The notes beneath the pieces are model-generated. The model had not been told where the DNA came from and searched no databases. It worked only from the letters and a program-made list of their open reading frames with translations. The position numbers were made by a program, and so were the translations under genes. Below are positions 17,761 through 28,773 of a stretch of DNA of 64,000 nucleotides, piece by piece. The DNA lies in the NCBI RefSeq assembly GCF_028595285.1, contig NZ_JAQQXQ010000006.1, forward strand, positions 124,001-188,000, in the 5' to 3' direction. The DNA is from Erythrobacter fulvus. GTDB taxonomy: Bacteria; Pseudomonadota; Alphaproteobacteria; Sphingomonadales; Sphingomonadaceae. Every line of letters starts with the position of its first letter. Within the stretch, counting starts at the first letter, position 1.

Positions 17761-19287
17761 GTGCCCGATAACACCCCCGTCATCATCGGCGTGGGGCAAT
17801 ATTCCGAGAGGGTCGGCGAGCCCGGCTATGCCGCCCTCTCCTATATGGACCTTGCGGGACGGGCGCTGGCGGCGGCGATAGCCGACAGCGGGGCGCATGG
17901 TGATGTGGCGGACGCGATCGACACGCTCGCCGCTATCCGCGCTTTCGAAATGTCGCGCCCGGACAGGAAGCCTCCTTTCGGCGCGGCGGACAATGTGCCG
18001 CGGGCTATTGCCAAGCGGGTGGGGGCCAATCCCACACGCGCGATCCTGACGACCACCGGCGGGCAAACCAATCAGCAGCTGGTGGGCGAATTCGCTTCGG
18101 CAATTGCGACAGGCGACAGCCGGTGCGCGGTGATTGTCGGCAGCGAAGCGATTTCGACCGTGTTGGCGCTGTCGGCCAAGGGCGAAATCCCCGACTGGTC
18201 GGAAGAAGTCGGCGGCGACTTCGAGGATCAGGGTTTCGGTGTCGAGGAACTGATGGAGCCGGTGCTGTTCGCCCATGGGGCAAGCGGGGCGATCCCGCTT
18301 TATGCGCTGGCCGAGAACGCGCGGCGTCACAAGCTGGGGATGGGGCTGGAGGAATACCGGCTGGAAATCGGCAAGCTGTTCGCGCCCTTCACCAAGGTGG
18401 CAGCTGCCAATCCCCACTCCGCCGCGCCGGTCGAACGCAGCGCGGAAGAGCTCGCCACCGTCACTGACCGCAACCGCATCGTCGCCGAGCCCTATCCGCG
18501 CATGACCGTGGCGCGCGATCAGGTAAATCAGGCGGCGGCTGTGATCGTCGCCAGCGCCGGATTGGCGCGCGAGCTGGGCGTGCCTGAAGAGCAGTGGGTG
18601 CACATCCACGCCGTCACTGCCGCGACCGAGTTGAAGCTGTCACAACGTCCCGACCTGTCGGCCAACCCGGCCTCGCTTGCCAGCGTCGATGCGGCGCTGG
18701 AGCGGGCGGGCAAGTCGATCGGCGACATGCGCTACATCGACTTTTATTCGTGCTTTGCGATCCCCGTGTTCAACCAGTGCGACCACTTCGGCCTGTCGGT
18801 GGACGACCCGCGCGGGCTGACGCTGACGGGGGGTCTGCCCTTCTTCGGCGGGGCGGGGAACAACTACTCGGCTCACGCCATCGCGGAAGCCGTGCAGCGG
18901 GTGCGGGCGGATCGCGGTTCCTTCGCACTGGTCGGCGCGAATGGCGGCTGGATGAGCAAATATGCCACCGGCATCTATTCGACCGAGCCTGCCGACTGGA
19001 GTGCGAATGACCGCTTTGCCAAGCTGCCCAAGGCCACCGACAAGGTGCCGTTCGCCAAAGGGCCGGTGGATGCAGCGACGATTGAAACCTACACCATCAA
19101 CCGCGGCCCCAAGGGCGCCGAGGCGATCTTCATCGGTCGCTCCGACACCGGCGAGCGGGTGGTGGGCAATGCCGACCTCACCGATGCAGCTACGGCCGAG
19201 GCCTTCGAAAGCGGCGAGCCGTTCGGAAAGCGCCTCGCCCTGACGCAGGACGAACGCGGGCGGACGCTGGGGCGGGTTACCGCCTAG
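17761..19287 (+). CDS. Thiolase-like (acetyl-CoA acetyltransferase family) protein
   Basis: A protein of about 508 residues in the larger thiolase-like group. It has an N-terminal PVIIGVGQYSERV segment, a thiolase fold to about residue 400 (IDFYSCFAIPVFNQ, and GLPFFGGAGNNYSAHA in the position of the thiolase Gly/His loop) and an extra C-terminal domain after GGWMSKYATGIY. GTG 17761 directly follows the previous gene's stop; a TTG at 17752 is an alternative. It is translationally close to the first thiolase. Substrate unknown. Confidence 0.82.
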   Translation: MPDNTPVIIGVGQYSERVGEPGYAALSYMDLAGRALAAAIADSGAHGDVADAIDTLAAIRAFEMSRPDRKPPFGAADNVPRAIAKRVGANPTRAILTTTGGQTNQQLVGEFASAIATGDSRCAVIVGSEAISTVLALSAKGEIPDWSEEVGGDFEDQGFGVEELMEPVLFAHGASGAIPLYALAENARRHKLGMGLEEYRLEIGKLFAPFTKVAAANPHSAAPVERSAEELATVTDRNRIVAEPYPRMTVARDQVNQAAAVIVASAGLARELGVPEEQWVHIHAVTAATELKLSQRPDLSANPASLASVDAALERAGKSIGDMRYIDFYSCFAIPVFNQCDHFGLSVDDPRGLTLTGGLPFFGGAGNNYSAHAIAEAVQRVRADRGSFALVGANGGWMSKYATGIYSTEPADWSANDRFAKLPKATDKVPFAKGPVDAATIETYTINRGPKGAEAIFIGRSDTGERVVGNADLTDAATAEAFESGEPFGKRLALTQDERGRTLGRVTA

Positions 19288-19915
19288 TCCCGCCCAGAAA
19301 GTCGAGCGCGTCGAAGCCTTCGGGCGCGGGCACTTCGGTGATGGGATCGTCGCGGTCATCGAACTCGGTGCGCAGCGCGCGGCTCATGATGGCGTGCATG
19401 TGGTAGAGGCAGGTGATGTAGGTGAGCTCGAGGATCTCCTCGTCGCTGAACACCGCCTTCACAGCTTCGAACAGCGCGTCGGGCACGCGCCCGCCGTGGC
19501 ATACCAGCCGGTCGGCATAGGCGAGGACGAGGCGCTCTTTCGGCTCGAACACGTCTGCTGTCTGCCACACCGGCAGGGCGGCAATCTTGTCCTCGCTCAC
19601 CCCCAGGCCGCGCAGGCTCTTGCAGTGCTGCGAGAACACGAACTGGCTTCCCGTGGCCCATCCGGCCCAGGTCTGGCCAAGCTCGCGCAGGACAGGGTCG
19701 AGCTTGCGTTCCGGCGAGCGATAATAGGCAAAGCCCTGCGCAGCGTGACGCAGTGTGTCGGGCGAATTGGCGAACACCGTCCACCAATCGCCGCGTGTGC
19801 CGGTGGCGGTTCCGGGCTCTGCGACCGGATCGCGCGTCCCGAACAATTGGGCGTAGAGCGGCTGGGCGACCTTCGCATCGGCCTCGGCGCGGGGGACTTC
19901 CCTCAGGCGCGGCAT
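19277..19915 (-). CDS. Carboxymuconolactone decarboxylase (CMD/AhpD-like) family protein
   Basis: A 212-residue protein with the CMD helical domain (about 60-150). The usual AhpD C-x-x-C is not present: the corresponding region reads QFVFSQHCKS with a single Cys98. Such proteins act as decarboxylases or peroxidase partners; the single Cys argues against AhpD-type disulfide chemistry. Its start overlaps the stop of the upstream VOC gene by one base (TGATG), which suggests coupling. Its 3' end overlaps the convergent thiolase-like gene by 11 bp. Confidence 0.78.
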   Translation of the reverse strand: MPRLREVPRAEADAKVAQPLYAQLFGTRDPVAEPGTATGTRGDWWTVFANSPDTLRHAAQGFAYYRSPERKLDPVLRELGQTWAGWATGSQFVFSQHCKSLRGLGVSEDKIAALPVWQTADVFEPKERLVLAYADRLVCHGGRVPDALFEAVKAVFSDEEILELTYITCLYHMHAIMSRALRTEFDDRDDPITEVPAPEGFDALDFLGGTRR

Positions 19916-20442
19916 CAGGCGTCCTCCGCCAGAGTCGCCGGGGCGTGGCGCACATCTTCCGGCCCGAAGCTGCGGGTGGTGGCCGCGAATTCGAGCATGA
20001 TACCATTGGGATCGGTGAAATAGACCGAGCGCACAAACACCCCCTCATGCATCTCGCGCGCGTAGCCCGAAGGGCTATCGTCGTGGTTGAACACCATGTG
20101 GGTGTGCGGCACGCCGGCTTCCTCCAGCCGCTCCAGCGCCGCCTCAAGCTCGGCCTCCTCCATGTCGAAGGCGAGGTGGTTCATCGATCCCACCGCCGTC
20201 TTGGCGTCGAAGGGGAACTTCTTCACCGAAGCGATCCCGGGGGCGGCGGGCGGGGCGTCCTCCCACCAGAAGAATGCCACCGCATTGCCGCCGCCGGCAT
20301 CGAAGAAGAAATGCTGGCCGCCGTCAGGCAGCTGCACCGTCTTGAACAGCGGCATTTGCAGCACTTGCGTATAGAACTGCGTGGTTTCCGCCATGTCGCG
20401 GCACACCAGAGCGATGTGGTTGATGCCCTTTGTTCTGATCAT
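19915..20442 (-). CDS. VOC/glyoxalase-family protein
   Basis: A 175-residue single-chain VOC protein with two beta-alpha-beta-beta-beta modules. GINHIALVCRD at the N-terminus and SMNHLAFDM in the second half carry His at metal-ligand positions, and YFTDPNGIMLEFA near the end carries the Glu ligand. It may be a dioxygenase, an epimerase or a lyase. A longer frame from 20493 is not favoured. The gene is coupled to the CMD gene downstream. Confidence 0.8.
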   Translation of the reverse strand: MIRTKGINHIALVCRDMAETTQFYTQVLQMPLFKTVQLPDGGQHFFFDAGGGNAVAFFWWEDAPPAAPGIASVKKFPFDAKTAVGSMNHLAFDMEEAELEAALERLEEAGVPHTHMVFNHDDSPSGYAREMHEGVFVRSVYFTDPNGIMLEFAATTRSFGPEDVRHAPATLAEDA

Positions 20443-20526
20443 CGCGTTTCTCCCTCGGAAACGGAACCTGCCCTGATCGCGCGCGGCTGGCAATTGCTTG
20501 CGCGAATCGTCGCTTTCGGGTAGATG

Positions 20527-20540
20527 GTTTCACTTGAAAC
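20527..20540. promoter_or_regulatory. Candidate operator between VOC and HPPD-type genes
   Basis: GTTTC-ACTT-GAAAC is a short perfect inverted repeat 30-43 bp upstream of the dioxygenase start (20570), in the divergent promoter region. The core resembles sites of MarR-type regulators of aromatic catabolism; that is only an analogy. Confidence 0.4.
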
Positions 20541-20569
20541 TAGTTTTGCGCAGCGGAGAGAATGACGCC

Positions 20570-21685
20570 ATGAACGCCCCCACCAAAGACCTGTTCGATA
20601 ACCCCGCCGGCCTCGACGGGTTCGAATTCGTCGAATTCTGCGCGCCGGAAAAGGGTGTGCTGGAACCGGTGTTCGAAGCGATGGGCTTTACCCGCGTCGC
20701 GCAGCATCGTTCGAAGGACGTGCACCTGTGGCGGCAGGGCGGCATCAATCTGATCGCCAATTACGAACCGCGCAGCGCCGCATGGTATTTCGCCCGCGAG
20801 CATGGCCCTTCGGCCTGCGGCATGGCCTTCCGCGTGCGCGATGCCGCCAAGGCCTATGACCACCTGATCGCCAAGGGTGCCGAGCCGGTGGCGGTGCAGA
20901 CCGGGGTAATGGAACTGCGCATCCCCGCGATCCGCGGCATCGGCGGGGCGATCCTCTATCTGGTCGATCGCTACGAGGGCGCGGATAACGGCAACGGCCT
21001 GACCATCTATGACATCGATTTCGAATATCTGCCGGGCGTCGACAAGCACCCCGTCGGCGCGGGTTTCCACACCATCGATCACCTGACCCACAACGTCTAC
21101 ACCGGGCGCATGAAGTACTGGGCCGACTATTACGAGACCCTGTTCAACTTCCGCGAGATCCGCTTCTTCGACATCAAGGGCGAATATACCGGCCTCACCT
21201 CCAAGGCCTTGACCGCCCCCGACGGCAAGATCCGCATCCCGCTCAATGAAGAGGGCGAGGGCGGCAAGGGCCAGATCGAGGAATTCCTGCGCGCCTTCAA
21301 CGGCGAGGGGATCCAGCATATCGCGCTGATCTGCGATGATCTTGTGGCCTGCTGGGATCGTCTGAAGGCTCTGGGCGTCCCCTTCATGACCGCACCGCCC
21401 GCGACCTATTACGAAATGCTGGGCGAACGCCTGCCCGGCCACGGCGAGGATGTGGACGCATTGAAGATGCGCGGCATCCTGCTCGACGGCACTACGGAAG
21501 GCGGCAGCCCCCGCCTGCTGCTCCAGATCTTCGCGCAGGCGCAGGTCGGGCCGGTGTTCTTCGAATTCATCCAGCGCAAGGGCGACGAAGGCTTCGGCGA
21601 GGGCAACTTCAAGGCCCTGTTCGAAAGCATGGAGCGCGACCAGATCCAGCGCGGCGTGCTGAGCGTCGAGGAGCCTGCCGAATGA
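20570..21685 (+). CDS. hppD: 4-hydroxyphenylpyruvate dioxygenase family protein
   Basis: A 371-residue Fe(II) dioxygenase of the HPPD family, which normally converts 4-hydroxyphenylpyruvate to homogentisate in tyrosine breakdown. It has two VOC domains and the expected iron ligands: His171 (in IDHLTHNV), His250 (in EGIQHIAL) and Glu332 (in [10 protein letters not shown]). Length is standard. The ATG at 20570 follows GGAGAGAATGACGCC. The next gene starts inside its last codon overlap (ATGA). No homogentisate dioxygenase or fumarylacetoacetase is in the window, so a close homologue with another substrate remains possible. Confidence 0.88.
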   Translation: MNAPTKDLFDNPAGLDGFEFVEFCAPEKGVLEPVFEAMGFTRVAQHRSKDVHLWRQGGINLIANYEPRSAAWYFAREHGPSACGMAFRVRDAAKAYDHLIAKGAEPVAVQTGVMELRIPAIRGIGGAILYLVDRYEGADNGNGLTIYDIDFEYLPGVDKHPVGAGFHTIDHLTHNVYTGRMKYWADYYETLFNFREIRFFDIKGEYTGLTSKALTAPDGKIRIPLNEEGEGGKGQIEEFLRAFNGEGIQHIALICDDLVACWDRLKALGVPFMTAPPATYYEMLGERLPGHGEDVDALKMRGILLDGTTEGGSPRLLLQIFAQAQVGPVFFEFIQRKGDEGFGEGNFKALFESMERDQIQRGVLSVEEPAE

Positions 21686-22245
21686 CGCATCCCGTCAATC
21701 TTTCCGGCATTCACCACGCCGCGTACCGCTGCAAGGACGCGCGTGAGACCGTGGAGTGGTATGCCCGCGTGCTTGGCATGACCTACACCACTGCCTTTGC
21801 CGAGGATCACGTGCCCTCCACCGGGGAATATGATCCCTACATGCACGTCTTCCTCGATGCCGGGAACGGCAACATCCTCGCCTTCTTCGAACTGCCCAAC
21901 CAGCCGGAGATGGGCAAGGACCCGAACACGCCTGAATGGGTGCAGCATCTGGCGCTGAAAGTGCCCTCGGAAGAGGCGTTGCTGGCGGCCAAGGCGCATA
22001 TCGAGGCGCAAGGCATCGATGTGCTCGGCCCGACGCATCATGGCATCTTCAAGTCGATCTATTTCTTCGATCCCAACGGCCACCGCGTCGAATTGGCCGC
22101 CGATATCGGCACTTCGGAGCAGTATGAAGAACTCGCCCGCGTCGCGCCGGTGATGCTGGAGGAGTGGAGCCAGACGAAGAAGGCCCCGCGCCACGCCGAC
22201 TGGCTGCACGAGATTGCGCGCGCGGAGCACGCGGCCAAGGGGTGA
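21682..22245 (+). CDS. VOC-family protein coupled to hppD
   Basis: A 187-residue VOC protein ([23 protein letters not shown] at the N-terminus; [10 protein letters not shown] and [13 protein letters not shown] later) with His/Glu positions consistent with a metal centre. Its ATG overlaps the hppD stop by four bases, so the two are translated together. It may be a dioxygenase or isomerase acting on the same or a related aromatic substrate. It ends 82 bp before bchE. Confidence 0.82.
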   Translation: MTHPVNLSGIHHAAYRCKDARETVEWYARVLGMTYTTAFAEDHVPSTGEYDPYMHVFLDAGNGNILAFFELPNQPEMGKDPNTPEWVQHLALKVPSEEALLAAKAHIEAQGIDVLGPTHHGIFKSIYFFDPNGHRVELAADIGTSEQYEELARVAPVMLEEWSQTKKAPRHADWLHEIARAEHAAKG

Positions 22246-22288
22246 CTCTTCCCTTTTTGATCTGACGCAAAGCTTATCTGGGCCGACT

Positions 22289-22318
22289 CCCCCACCTTGA
22301 GCCAACTCAAGAGGGGGG
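22289..22318 (+). promoter_or_regulatory. Hairpin covering the bchE ribosome binding site
   Basis: CCCCC (22289-22293) with CTTGAG (22296-22301) pairs with CTCAAG (22306-22311) and GGGGG (22314-22318) across a CCAA loop. The 3' arm, GAGGGGGG, is the only good Shine-Dalgarno sequence for the ATG at 22328. When folded, translation of bchE should be reduced. Whether it works as a thermosensor, a protein site or only as a structure is unknown. Confidence 0.55.
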
Positions 22319-22327
22319 ATTCGGCCC

Positions 22328-23956
22328 ATGCGCATTCTGTTCGTTCATCCCAATTACCGTTCCGGCGGGGCCGAGATCGCCGGGACATGGCCCCCGGCAT
22401 GGGTCGCCTATCTGACCGGGCCGCTGAAGCGCGCAGGGTTTGACGACATCACCTTCATCGACGCGATGACCGAGGGCCTGTCGGATGAGGAGCTGGCAGC
22501 GCGGATGCGCGAGCTCCAGCCCGATCTGGTCGGCACCACCGCGATCACGCCCAGCATCTATGCCGCCGAACGCGTGCTGGAAGTCGCCGCGCTGACCGTG
22601 CCGGATGCAGTGCGGGTGCTGGGCGGCATCCATGCGACCTTCATGTATGCACAGGTGCTCGCCGAAGCCCCGCATATCGATGTGATCGTGCGCGGCGAGG
22701 GCGAGGAAATCGCGGTCGAGCTGTTCACGGCAATCAAGGAAGGCCGCTTCCCCACCGATGCGCGCGCCATCAAGGGGCTGGCCTTCCGTGAGGGCGAAAA
22801 GGTGGTCGCCACCGAAGCCGCCGACACGATCAAGGACATGGGATCGATCAGGCCCGACTGGGACATCCTCGACTGGAACCAGTACACCTACATCCCGCTG
22901 GGCACCCGCGTCGCCATCCCCAACCTCGCGCGCGGCTGCCCCTTCACCTGTTCCTTCTGCTCGCAATGGAAGTTCTGGCGCGACTACCGCGTGCGCGATC
23001 CGAAGGACGTGGTCGACGAAATTCAGGAACTGCACGAAAAGCACGGCGTCGGCTTCTTCATCCTCGCTGACGAGGAACCCACGATCAACCGCAAGAAATT
23101 CATCGAGTTCTGTCAGGAGCTGATCGACCGCGGCCTGCCGGACAAGGTGAAATGGGGGATCAACACCCGCGTCACCGATATCTACCGCGACAAGGAATTG
23201 CTGCCCTTCTACCGCAAGGCGGGGCTTGTCCATGTCAGCCTCGGCACGGAAGCCGCGGCGCAGATGAAGCTCGACCGGTTCAACAAGGAAACCAAGGTCG
23301 AGGAGAACAAGCAGGCGATCAAGCTGCTGCGCGATGCCGATATCTTCGTGGAAGCGCAGTTCATCGTCGGGCTCGACAACGAAACGCCCGAGACGCTCGA
23401 GGAAACCTACCGCATGGCGTGGGACTGGCAGCCCGATCTTGCCAATTGGGCGATGTATACGCCCTGGCCCTATACCCCGCTGTTCGAAACGCTGAAGGAT
23501 CAGGTCGAGGTTCACGACTTCTCGAAATACAATTTCGTCACCCCGATCATGAAACCCGCCGCGATGGAGCGCGGGGAGCTGCTCAACGGCGTGATGAAAA
23601 ATTACCGCCGGTTCTACATGCAAAAGGCGCTGTTCCACTATCCGTGGCGCGGCACGGGGTTCCGGCGACGCTATCTGCTGGGGTGCCTCTATGCCTTCCT
23701 GCGGGCGGGCTTCAAGCGCACCTTCTACGATCTCGGCAAAGCCGGGTACTGGGGGCCGCAGACGGCGAAGAAGGTCGAATTCCATTTCGACGAAAGCCGC
23801 GCTGCCGCGATCGATGCGGCGAGCGACTGGGAAACCGCCGCCGACCGCGCCGCGCAGGCGCAGGAACGGCGCGAGGCGGTGCGCGCGCAGATGAAGGAGC
23901 GCGCCAAAGAACGCAAAGGCGAAGACCGCCGCCGGGACCGGATCGATGTCGGCTGA
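22328..23956 (+). CDS. bchE: Anaerobic Mg-protoporphyrin IX monomethyl ester cyclase BchE
   Basis: A 542-residue radical-SAM enzyme. The N-terminus ([20 protein letters not shown]) is characteristic of BchE, followed by a cobalamin-binding-like domain (about 1-150, with GGIH) and a radical-SAM core with C204-x3-C208-x2-C211. It forms the fifth ring of bacteriochlorophyll in the oxygen-independent route. Length and motifs look complete. bchJ overlaps its 3' end by 11 bp. No other photosynthesis gene is in the window, so the pair lies away from the main cluster or has been relocated. Confidence 0.93.
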   Translation: MRILFVHPNYRSGGAEIAGTWPPAWVAYLTGPLKRAGFDDITFIDAMTEGLSDEELAARMRELQPDLVGTTAITPSIYAAERVLEVAALTVPDAVRVLGGIHATFMYAQVLAEAPHIDVIVRGEGEEIAVELFTAIKEGRFPTDARAIKGLAFREGEKVVATEAADTIKDMGSIRPDWDILDWNQYTYIPLGTRVAIPNLARGCPFTCSFCSQWKFWRDYRVRDPKDVVDEIQELHEKHGVGFFILADEEPTINRKKFIEFCQELIDRGLPDKVKWGINTRVTDIYRDKELLPFYRKAGLVHVSLGTEAAAQMKLDRFNKETKVEENKQAIKLLRDADIFVEAQFIVGLDNETPETLEETYRMAWDWQPDLANWAMYTPWPYTPLFETLKDQVEVHDFSKYNFVTPIMKPAAMERGELLNGVMKNYRRFYMQKALFHYPWRGTGFRRRYLLGCLYAFLRAGFKRTFYDLGKAGYWGPQTAKKVEFHFDESRAAAIDAASDWETAADRAAQAQERREAVRAQMKERAKERKGEDRRRDRIDVG

Positions 23957-24551
23957 CGCGCGGATACTCGGTCGTCGCCGACCGGGTGCGCTGATCGGTC
24001 CGAATGCCGTGCTTCAGACGGTGGCGGTGATGGAAGAACAGCTCGGGCCTGCCGAAACGCGGGCGATCCTGCTCGACGCGCAGATCCATGCCAAGCCGTG
24101 CGGCACGCACATGATCCCCGAGGTGCATGCGCTGCGATTGCATCGTTGGCTGGCCATGCACGAACCGATGGCCTGCTTCGGCATTGCCGAGCAAGCGGGC
24201 GCGCGCACGGCCGACTACATCATCGCCAACCGCATACCGCGCGCTGCCGTCTGGTTGCTGCGCCATCTGCCCGCCATGCTCGCCGCGCCACTGCTGATGG
24301 CGGCGATCCGCAAGCATGCCTGGACTTTCGTGGGGGCGGGCCGGTTCGCGCCGCAGGGCGCGTGGTGCTTCACTATCGATCGCAGCGCCGCCGACGATCC
24401 GATGATGCCCCCCGACAGCATGTTCGCATGGTATGCTGCGGTGTTTACCCGGCTTTACCGGCAGCTGGTGGCGGATGATTGCGTGTGCCGGATGATCGAG
24501 CCCGATGCACCCTGCGAAGCGTCGCGCGCCTATCGCATAACCCGCGACTAG
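23946..24551 (+). CDS. bchJ: BchJ-type V4R-domain protein of bacteriochlorophyll synthesis
   Basis: A 201-residue protein with a V4R (4-vinyl reductase) domain. It starts [18 protein letters not shown] and contains [18 protein letters not shown] and [19 protein letters not shown]. BchJ was first described as a 4-vinyl reductase, but the main vinyl reductase is BciA/BciB, and BchJ may instead bind or deliver porphyrin intermediates. It overlaps bchE by 11 bp and ends four bases into the convergent membrane-protein gene. The pairing with bchE is the usual one. Confidence 0.82.
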   Translation: MSADARILGRRRPGALIGPNAVLQTVAVMEEQLGPAETRAILLDAQIHAKPCGTHMIPEVHALRLHRWLAMHEPMACFGIAEQAGARTADYIIANRIPRAAVWLLRHLPAMLAAPLLMAAIRKHAWTFVGAGRFAPQGAWCFTIDRSAADDPMMPPDSMFAWYAAVFTRLYRQLVADDCVCRMIEPDAPCEASRAYRITRD

Positions 24552-24871
24552 CGCCCGTTCTTGCGATCCTGTTCGCGTTTCTGGCGGAGAAGCTTGTCGA
24601 CATCGATCACTTCGGCGCGGGCCTTCATCCAGCGGATGCTGGCGAGGCTCCACACCAGCACCGTCACCAGATACAGCGCGAGTGCGCCCCAGAATTCCGG
24701 TCGGCCTTCAAGGCGTTCGGCAAAGACGGCAAAGGCAATGGTCGGCACCGCAAACAGTGCCATCCACACCCCGAACTGGGTCCATCCCTTCGTCCCGCGC
24801 GGCGTGATCGTGAAATTCCACGGCCCGCGCCGATACATCACGAACGGCTTGTCTTCGTCACGCATCATCAT
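24548..24871 (-). CDS. Small membrane protein of the SPFH operon
   Basis: A 107-residue protein with two predicted transmembrane helices (about 35-52 and 60-82), a polar N-terminus and a basic C-terminus ([14 protein letters not shown]). It starts at one of three tandem ATGs (24871, 24868, 24865) that overlap the end of the RHH gene. No family is recognised. Being the last gene of an SPFH-RHH operon suggests a linked membrane role. Confidence 0.6.
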   Translation of the reverse strand: MMMRDEDKPFVMYRRGPWNFTITPRGTKGWTQFGVWMALFAVPTIAFAVFAERLEGRPEFWGALALYLVTVLVWSLASIRWMKARAEVIDVDKLLRQKREQDRKNGR

Positions 24872-25073
24872 TTCTTTCGCCTGATGGGCCGGGTGGGCGT
24901 CCACGCTTTGCGCCCTTGCTCACCGGAACCTTCACACCCCGCCGCCCAAGCGCCTCGCGCAGCAGCACCTCGATCTCGGCGTTCACGCTGCGCAATTCGG
25001 CATCGGCGAGCCGCTGTACCGCATCGTGGAGCGCCGGATCGAGGCGCAGGGGAAAGGCCTTTTTGGCGGACAT
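24858..25073 (-). CDS. Ribbon-helix-helix (Arc-like) DNA-binding protein
   Basis: A 71-residue protein with an Arc-type ribbon-helix-helix fold. The strand KKAFPLRLDPALHDAVQRLAD (about 4-24) is followed by helices with SVNAEIEVLLREAL (about 29-42), then a basic, Pro/Gly-rich tail. Such proteins dimerise and bind repeated half-sites. It starts six bases after the SPFH gene stop. The GATAT array upstream of the operon is a plausible operator, which suggests autoregulation. Confidence 0.78.
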   Translation of the reverse strand: MSAKKAFPLRLDPALHDAVQRLADAELRSVNAEIEVLLREALGRRGVKVPVSKGAKRGRPPGPSGERNDDA

Positions 25074-25079
25074 GACGGA

Positions 25080-25982
25080 TCAGTAGAGCGATCCTGCATT
25101 GACCACCGGCTGCGCTTCCTGCTCGGCGCACAGCACCACCATCAGGTTGGACACCATCGCCGCGCGGCGTTCGTCATCGAGGTGGACGACGTCCTTCTCG
25201 CTAAGCTGGGTGAGCGCCATCTCGACCATCGATACCGCCCCTTCGACCAGTTTGGCGCGTGCTGCAATCACCGCTTCGGCCTGCTGGCGGCGCAGCATCG
25301 CACTGGCGATTTCGGGCGCATAGGCGAGGTGGGTGAGGCCGCATTCGTCAACCGTGATCCCCGCCACCGCCAGCCGTTCGATCAGCGCGATACGCAGCTC
25401 CGCGCCGACTTCCTCGTGATTGCCGCGCAGGGTGATCTCGAGATGCTCGATATCGTCATAGGGATAGCGCGAGCCGATCGAGCGCACCGCTGCTTCCATC
25501 TGAGCGGTCACAAATTCGCGGTAGTCGTCGACGTCGAACAGCGCCTGCGCCGTGTCGGTCACCCGCCACACAACCTGCGCGGCCATCTCGATCGGGTTGC
25601 CGCGCGCGTCGTTGACCTTGATCTTGTCCGAAATGACGTTGTTGGCGCGAACGGCGATCTTGGCGCGGGTCAGCCACGGCAGCACCCAGCGCAGCCCTTC
25701 GTTGCGGTCGGTGCCCTTGTATTCGCCGAAAAGCTGGATCGCGGCGGCCTCGTTCGGGTTGATCATGTAGAACCCGGTGAGGACCAGCAGTCCCAGCACC
25801 CCGGTGATGATCGCGCCAAGCACCATCCACCCGTTAGTCTGCGCAGGGGCGACGGCGGCGAAGAACATCCACGCGGCAACCGCCACCAGCAACAGCGAGA
25901 CCAGCAGCATCACGTAACCGCTCTGGGTGGCGGCCGGAACCTCGCGGCTGCGGTTGAGAGCGGGGGAATCAGTAGAGGACAT
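25080..25982 (-). CDS. SPFH (band 7) domain membrane protein
   Basis: A 300-residue protein with two N-terminal transmembrane helices (about 22-43 and 50-69), an SPFH/band 7 domain (about 80-245; [19 protein letters not shown] at its start) and an Ala/Gln/Glu-rich helical segment ([18 protein letters not shown]). SPFH proteins oligomerise into membrane cages that scaffold proteases or transporters. The gene leads an operon with an RHH repressor and a small membrane protein. Confidence 0.88.
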   Translation of the reverse strand: MSSTDSPALNRSREVPAATQSGYVMLLVSLLLVAVAAWMFFAAVAPAQTNGWMVLGAIITGVLGLLVLTGFYMINPNEAAAIQLFGEYKGTDRNEGLRWVLPWLTRAKIAVRANNVISDKIKVNDARGNPIEMAAQVVWRVTDTAQALFDVDDYREFVTAQMEAAVRSIGSRYPYDDIEHLEITLRGNHEEVGAELRIALIERLAVAGITVDECGLTHLAYAPEIASAMLRRQQAEAVIAARAKLVEGAVSMVEMALTQLSEKDVVHLDDERRAAMVSNLMVVLCAEQEAQPVVNAGSLY

Positions 25983-25997
25983 GACGAATCTCCAAGC

Positions 25998-26025
25998 GAT
26001 ATAATTATGATATCGTATTTATATC
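25998..26025. promoter_or_regulatory. GATAT half-site array upstream of the SPFH-RHH operon
   Basis: Two overlapping perfect inverted repeats of the form GATAT-N7-ATATC occupy 25998-26014 and 26009-26025. The shared centre is GATATC, so three half-site positions repeat at about 11-bp steps. On the minus strand a TTGACC followed by TATAAA-like sequence overlaps them. This is the arrangement expected of an Arc/RHH operator. The rest of 26045-26210 shows no gene. Confidence 0.55.
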
Positions 26026-26211
26026 AAATGGGTCAGGGGTCAAGCGCTATCGGTTAATGCCGCCTTGGCCCTTTCGCCTGCTCTTCCGCCAGCGTTCTCC
26101 AGCGGCGTCTCAACCGGCTAAAACCAGGTCAGCAGACGGCGGCGCCGGTCGCCCGCGCCAAAGTTGCGGAGCTGCGCGACGCGCGCTGGATCTGATCTGC
26201 CTGCACAAACG

Positions 26212-26242
26212 AAAAAGGCCCCCGGCATTGCTGCCGGGGGCC
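26212..26242 (-). terminator. Intrinsic terminator of katG
   Basis: GGCCCCCGGC (26217-26226) pairs perfectly with GCCGGGGGCC (26233-26242) across a six-base loop. A five-A run at 26212-26216 gives the U-run for left-reading transcription from katG. Confidence 0.88.
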
Positions 26243-26305
26243 CCCTTGCGACCCTGATCGGGGGGTGATCGGGTCAAGCCGATGCGCGCAAGCACGCGCA
26301 ATAGC

Positions 26306-28555
<2,250 letters not shown>

Positions 28556-28592
28556 TTATGACGACAGGATGCGCTTCGAGCCTTAAGGCGTC

Positions 28593-28633
28593 CAATCGAT
28601 TAAAACGCGCTTATTGATTTATATTATCGATTG
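28593..28633. promoter_or_regulatory. Long-spaced inverted repeat upstream of katG
   Basis: CAATCGAT (28593-28600) and its reverse complement ATCGATTG (28626-28633) flank a 25-bp AT-rich stretch containing TTATTGATTTATAT. The region lies between katG and the divergent serine hydrolase. The tetramer spacing is not that of a textbook OxyR site, so the regulator is unknown. Confidence 0.4.
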
Positions 28634-28773
28634 AGTCTGTTTGCGGATCGATCTCTTGCGCACCGACCGAGCCATGCGACCAGCAACCGGAAATGTGTTA
28701 CTGGACTAATACAGTAAGTGGGTCTACCGGTGTAGGTGTCTGATCTGTCAAACATGGGAATGGAAATTCGGCA

